From contig JADKGB010000015.1 in the NCBI GenBank assembly GCA_016717225.1, positions 40,960 through 104,959 of the forward strand: a stretch of DNA of 64,000 nt, read 5' to 3'. Shown one piece after another: positions 59,918 to 64,000 of the stretch; the stretch's first letter is position 1; each line of letters begins with the position of its first letter. The notes under the pieces were generated by a model. The model was not told the origin of the DNA and did no database searches. It saw nothing but the letters and a program-made list of their open reading frames with translations. The stretch is from Flavobacteriales bacterium. Its GTDB lineage: Bacteria; Bacteroidota; Bacteroidia; Flavobacteriales_F; PHOS-HE28. Made by a program: the position numbers and the translations under genes.

Positions 59918-61354
59918 GAACACGCATCATCCTCTACCTGGTCGCCTTTTGTATGAACGGCTCCTTATGGGCACAATGCAACATCGCGGTGACCAACGCC
60001 TACAGCGGGCCCAGTTGCGTTGGAACGAACCCACAACCTTCGGGATTCATTTCGTTGAACTGGACGGGAGGGACTGCGCCATTCACGATCTCCTGGACGT
60101 GGGGCAACTACCAGACCAGCCAACACGCTGCTTTTGTGGACTTTCCCGTCCCCTTGCAGGGGCCAGCCCCGTACACGTTTTGGGGAAATCCCATGCAGTA
60201 CACGATTACGGATGCGATGGGTTGCCAATCTTCAGGGAATTGCACGCTAGCGATCCCTTTCCCATGGACCTACGACGATGCCCTTAATTCATTCGCTGCG
60301 CAGACAACCGTCGTGGACCCGAACGCGGGGGTGTACAGTGTCGCTTTACTCGATAATCCAGCGGATGGTGGCACGCCATTTCTTGATCCGTACAGCTCCT
60401 CCTACACCTATTCGCTAAAAAGGAACGGATCGGTCGTGGCTTCTGGGACGTTCTTCTCGGTGCTACAGCAATCGCCCACCCGGCTTGTGTTCCCTTCCCT
60501 AACAGGGGGAGGGTATGTGTGTGACTACACGCTCGGATCAACCTCCGACCCTGCATATTGCCCACCTAATGGCGGCAGTATCGGGTTCTTCCTTCCCAAT
60601 CCCGGGGATGTGAACGCCAATCTGTACATCCGTGCAGCATTGCAAGGTGCTCTACCCAGTGGTACAGTGATGACCGATGCACTGCGCAGCGCGAACCTGA
60701 TCCCGCTCACCGAGCCCTATTCCGCGCTCGGCTACACCTACGTCGGGTCATCTTCGGGAACCACCATTCCGGCCGCCGCGCTTGGCGGTCACCGGTAACG
60801 ATGCGATCGAAGATTGGGTGGTGGTGGAACTGCGCAACGCGACCACCCCTTCGCAGGTGCTGTACAGCAAAGCCGCCTTGATCCAGCGCGATGGCGATGT
60901 GATCGATACGGATGGCGATGCCTATGTAAGCACACCGCTCGCTGCCGGGAATTACTACGTGGCGCTCCGGCATCGGAACCACTTGGGGGTTATGACATCC
61001 ACGTCCCGCGCGCTGGCAATGACCCCGATCACGGTTGACTTCCGGAGCGCGGCTACTGGTTGCTACGGCACCACACCTCGCGCTCAAGTCGGTTCCGTGT
61101 ATTGCCTCTGGGGCGGTGATGGAAATGGTAACGGTACGCTCGGTTACATCGGGACCAACAACGATCGCGATCCCATCCTCACCGCCATCGGTGGCACCAC
61201 ACCCAACAATACCCTTGGCCCTGTGTACGACCGCCGCGATGTGAACATGGATGGCGTGATCAGGTATGTGGGCGCGAACAACGATCGTGATCCCATCCTC
61301 ACCAATGTGGGGAGCACCACGCCGAACAATACACGAACGCAGCAGTTGCCATGA
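59914..61354 (+). CDS. Secreted protein with dockerin-like C-terminal repeats (array member 2), frameshifted
   Basis: Same layout as member 1: signal peptide ending SLWAQ, a different N-terminal variable domain (VTNAYSGPSCVG...; VYSVALLDNPADGGTPFLD), the conserved domain (DVNANLYIRAALQGALPSGT; NDAIEDWVVVELRNATT; YVALRHRNHLGVM) and the two GANNDRDP repeats. The frame breaks near 60783; dropping one T restores AALAVTGNDA, as in the paralogues. About 480 residues when joined. Its last 185 bp are nearly identical to those of member 1. Confidence 0.83.
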
Positions 61355-62711
61355 GAACACTCTTGTCCCTTTTGTTGATCCTGCCGACCGTTGCTTTCGC
61401 CCAGTGCCCGCACACCGTGCAGGTTTCCGCACAGATGAGCTGCATGGGTGGCGGCATCCAGGTAAACACCTCTTCGGGCTTCGCGCCGTTCACCATCGTT
61501 GTGGAGCGCATGCCACAGCAATCCCAGGTGGAGACGATCACGAACGATGCGGATGGTGATCTGCTCGCCAGCTATCCCGGCACCACATGGGATGCCACAG
61601 ACGGCTGCCGCATCACCGTGACGGATGTGAACGGTTGCTCCGTTACCGCCTTCGCTTCTTGGTCCCCGTACACGTGGCCATTCGAAGGGGTGACCACGGA
61701 GGTGCAGTGTACTACGGGCGTGTCTCAGCTGGTGGTGGAATTCAACTCGACACCACGGCCGTGTTCCATTGATGGGGGGCCGGTGATCCAGCCCGGGGGC
61801 AACTGGACCTTCCTGACCTCGCCGGAGCGGCATCGGTACAACGGATCGCTCGCACCGGGGCCGCATGTCATCAGCTTCCCGGAAGGTCTGGTGGCCGGGT
61901 TCAACTACTGCGCCACCTCGTACAATTTCACGGTACCGGTACCCATTTCGGCGGGCGATTGCGGCGTGAACCTGCGTGTGCGCTCGGCGCTCGGAGGGGC
62001 GATGTCCACCGGCACCCTGATGAGCGATGCCCTGCGCACGAGCGGGCTGATACCGAACTCGGAACCGTTCTCGGGCTTGGGATACGTGTACACGGGCGCT
62101 CCGGTGAACAACAACCTGAGCGCCGCTCTGCTGGCTGTTTCCGGTGACAACGCGATCGTCGACTGGATGGTCCTGGAACTGCGCAACGCCGCCTCGCCTG
62201 CACAAGTGCTCTTTTCCAAGGCCGTGGTCATCCAACGCGATGGCGATATTCTGGACAGCGACGGTGATCCCTACGTGAATTGCCCACTGAGCCCCGCGAA
62301 CTATCGCATCGCGCTGCGGCACCGGAATCACCTCGCGGTGATGACAGCGTTCAACCCTTGAGCCTTGATCCCTCAGCGCCGATTTCCACCATCGACTTCA
62401 GGGCATCCCTCGGGTTAGCCTACGGGACCAATGCGCTCAAGCAGATCAATTCGGTCTGGTGCCTCTGGCCCGGCGACGCCACCGGCAATGGGCAATTGAA
62501 GTACATTGGTTCCAACAACGACCGAGACCCCATCCTCCTCGCCGTGGGCGGCACCACACCCAACAACACGGTGAGCAACGTTTACGACCGCCGCGATGTG
62601 AACATGGATGGCGTGATCAGGTATGTGGGTGCGAACAACGATCGTGATCCCATCCTCACTAACGTGGGCAGCACCGCGCCGAACAATACACGAACGCAGC
62701 AGTTGCCATGA
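61351..62711 (+). CDS. Secreted protein with dockerin-like C-terminal repeats (array member 3), frameshifted
   Basis: Starts within the stop of member 2 (ATGA). Signal peptide ends TVAFAQ; variable domain (VQVSAQMSCMGGGIQVNTSS); conserved domain (GVNLRVRSALGGAMSTGTLM; DNAIVDWMVLELRNAAS; YRIALRHRNHLAVM); dockerin-like end (GDATGNGQLKYIGSNNDRDP, then the VNMDGVIRYVGANNDRDP copy). The frame breaks at 62358-62361; TT to TTT gives FNPLSLDPSAPISTIDF. About 453 residues joined. Confidence 0.83.
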
Positions 62712-62806
62712 GCAGGCAACCTCAGGGCATTGTTGCGTCATTGCGACGAAGATCTCGACTTGCCGGGATCGCAACGGCCACCGCACGAACGCAGCAACTC
62801 GCATGA
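62708..62806 (+). pseudogene. Short remnant between array members 3 and 4
   Basis: A 32-codon frame whose ATG overlaps the stop of member 3 and whose stop overlaps the ATG of member 4. Its last residues, ARTQQLA, repeat the ending TRTQQLP of members 1-3, and the DNA (CACGAACGCAGCA) matches too. No signal peptide. It looks like the scar of a deleted or partly duplicated array member rather than a working gene. Confidence 0.5.
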
Positions 62807-64000
62807 AGTATCTCCTCGTTGGTATCGCCGCTTGGCTATGGAGCACAGGCCTCCACGCACAATGCTCCATGAGCGCCAGTGCCAGTACCGCACAGTATTG
62901 CAGCTTCCCGTTCTCCACGTCGGTGAACGTCGTCGGCGGAACGCCTCCTTACACCATCAGCGTTTCCTGGTACTCGGTCAATATGTTCATCACATCCAGT
63001 ACGGTCAGCGGCACTTCACCCACGGCGACGCTCAGTCCTCCCCCTGCGGGCTCTTACCAGTACGGTGCCAACCTGACCAAGGCGGTGGTTTCGGTTTCCG
63101 ATGCCCAGGGCTGTACCGCTGGTGCGATCAGCACCTTCCCGGCGAAGAAGATCATCGACGTTACCCATACGGTCCAGCTGAACGCGGGGACCGGCGATTA
63201 CACGCTCTATGCCCGTTTTCTGGATCAAGGCTTCACATGGGTTTTTTGCACTGGATCATCCATCTACGGTACGGTAAACGGGGTCACGGCCTCCCTTTCT
63301 AGCGCATGGACGTTGCTCAGCGATGGTTCGGGACGGTATCGTTACAACAGCCCGATGCCCGTGGGGGTCGCGGCCGTAAGCTGGTCGGCGAGCGCACAAG
63401 TGAATTGTGGTGACACCTTCGACTATCTCTATTGCGTTGGCGGAGGCGGTACCTTGTATATGCCGCCCGTGATCGCAGTGGGGGATGCCGGTGGCGTGAA
63501 CGTATGGTTGCGGGCCGCCCTTCAAGGGCCGATGGTATCCAGCGGGTTGATGATCGATAGTCTCCGGGCGAAAGGCCTCGTGCCCGTGCAAGAACCGTAT
63601 TCGGGATCGGGCTATACGTTCACAGGGTAGCTGCCGGTCTGGCTACGACATCCGCTGTGCTCGCGGTTACAGGGAACAACGCCGCCGTGGATTGGGTGAT
63701 CGTGGAGTTGCGGGCTACCACCGTACCCTATGGTGTGATCGCTTCGAGACCCGCGTTGCTGCAGCGCGATGGCGATGTGATGGACGTGGATGGCGATAGC
63801 TATGTGCATTTCGGTAGTGTGGCTCCTGGGAACTACCGGGTGGCGGTGCGGCACCGCAACCATTTGGGGGCCATGACCTTTTCCAACCAAGCCTTGGTCT
63901 CATCCCCTGCCCAGCCCGTTAACCTCACCGGAGGTTCTACCTATGGCACGGATGCCGTTACCTATGTCGGGGGTAAGTACTGCCTCTGGTCCGGTGATGG
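62803..64000 (+). CDS. Secreted protein of the array (member 4), frameshifted and cut by the window end
   Basis: Signal peptide MKYLLVGIAAWLWSTGLHAQ, variable domain (CSFPFSTSVNVVGGTPPYTI), then the conserved domain (GVNVWLRAALQGPMVSSGLM; NNAAVDWVIVELRATTV; YRVAVRHRNHLGAM). The reading frame stops at 63630; adding one G to GGG at 63627 continues into AAGLATSAVLAVTGNNA. The gene runs off the window at KYCLWSGDG, just where the dockerin-like repeats should begin, so the array may continue. Confidence 0.82.

Noticed and set aside
61144..62331. 395-codon minus-strand frame within the paralogue array
   Set aside because: Antisense to array members 2 and 3 and repeated with them; no signal peptide or domain.
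726..64000. Programmed frameshifting or phase variation as a common cause of the split genes
   Set aside because: Sites differ in base, direction and tract length, several are in 2-4 base runs, and essential fabD is affected; consensus error is simpler.

Overview
The window looks like a chromosomal segment of a moderately GC-rich member of the Bacteroidota, probably Flavobacteriales-like. The grounds are secreted proteins ending in type IX secretion (T9SS) sorting domains, the gliding gene gldA, and promoters of the Bacteroidota TAnnTTTG type. No rRNA, tRNA, CRISPR array or transposase gene was recognised.

Layout. 1-1.9 kb: folE and fabD (plus strand). 2.1-8.0 kb (minus strand): a surface-sugar operon with a WbpD-like acetyltransferase, WbpB-like oxidoreductase, UDP-sugar 6-dehydrogenase, dTDP-glucose 4,6-dehydratase, CpsB/YwqE-type phosphatase and GT61 glycosyltransferase. 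8.0-11.8 kb: small hypotheticals, GC-rich intergenic repeats, a small XRE regulator and an envelope protein. 11.8-24.4 kb: a T9SS protein, a giant SpvB/RHS protein with a low-GC C-terminal tip typical of polymorphic toxins, and an unknown downstream gene. 24.4-28.9 kb (minus): more nucleotide-sugar genes (UDP-glucose dehydrogenase, UDP-xylose synthase, a WbpE-like aminotransferase) and a signal-less substrate-binding protein. 29-31.5 kb: envelope protein, waaA, mazG-like gene. 31.6-36.2 kb (minus): ECF sigma factor, probable membrane anti-sigma/TPR protein, and TPR-CHAT protein. 36.4-51.2 kb (plus): secreted proteins, with a beta-helix + YWFDD-repeat gene pair present twice, plus a propeller-type histidine kinase and NarL-type regulators. 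51.3-58.5 kb: housekeeping genes (dtd, acid phosphatase, rsgA, gldA, metK), a four-helix-bundle gene between heptanucleotide repeats, and an NtrC-like regulator. 58.7-64 kb: a tandem array of four paralogous secreted proteins with variable fronts and nearly identical, dockerin-like ends.

How the genes fit together. The two sugar regions together encode the whole WbpA/B/D/E route to a di-N-acetylated mannuronic acid plus UDP-xylose, alongside waaA for lipid A-Kdo, so the window is rich in cell-surface polysaccharide functions. The rest is dominated by T9SS cargo, two signalling systems next to that cargo, and an ECF/anti-sigma/CHAT module.

Caution on sequence quality. At least 17 one-base frameshifts interrupt 12 otherwise well-conserved genes, many in short homopolymers. 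One 99-bp repeat unit is shortened and there is a 35-base, nearly pure G tract. I treat most of these as consensus errors and give the reconstructed gene spans.
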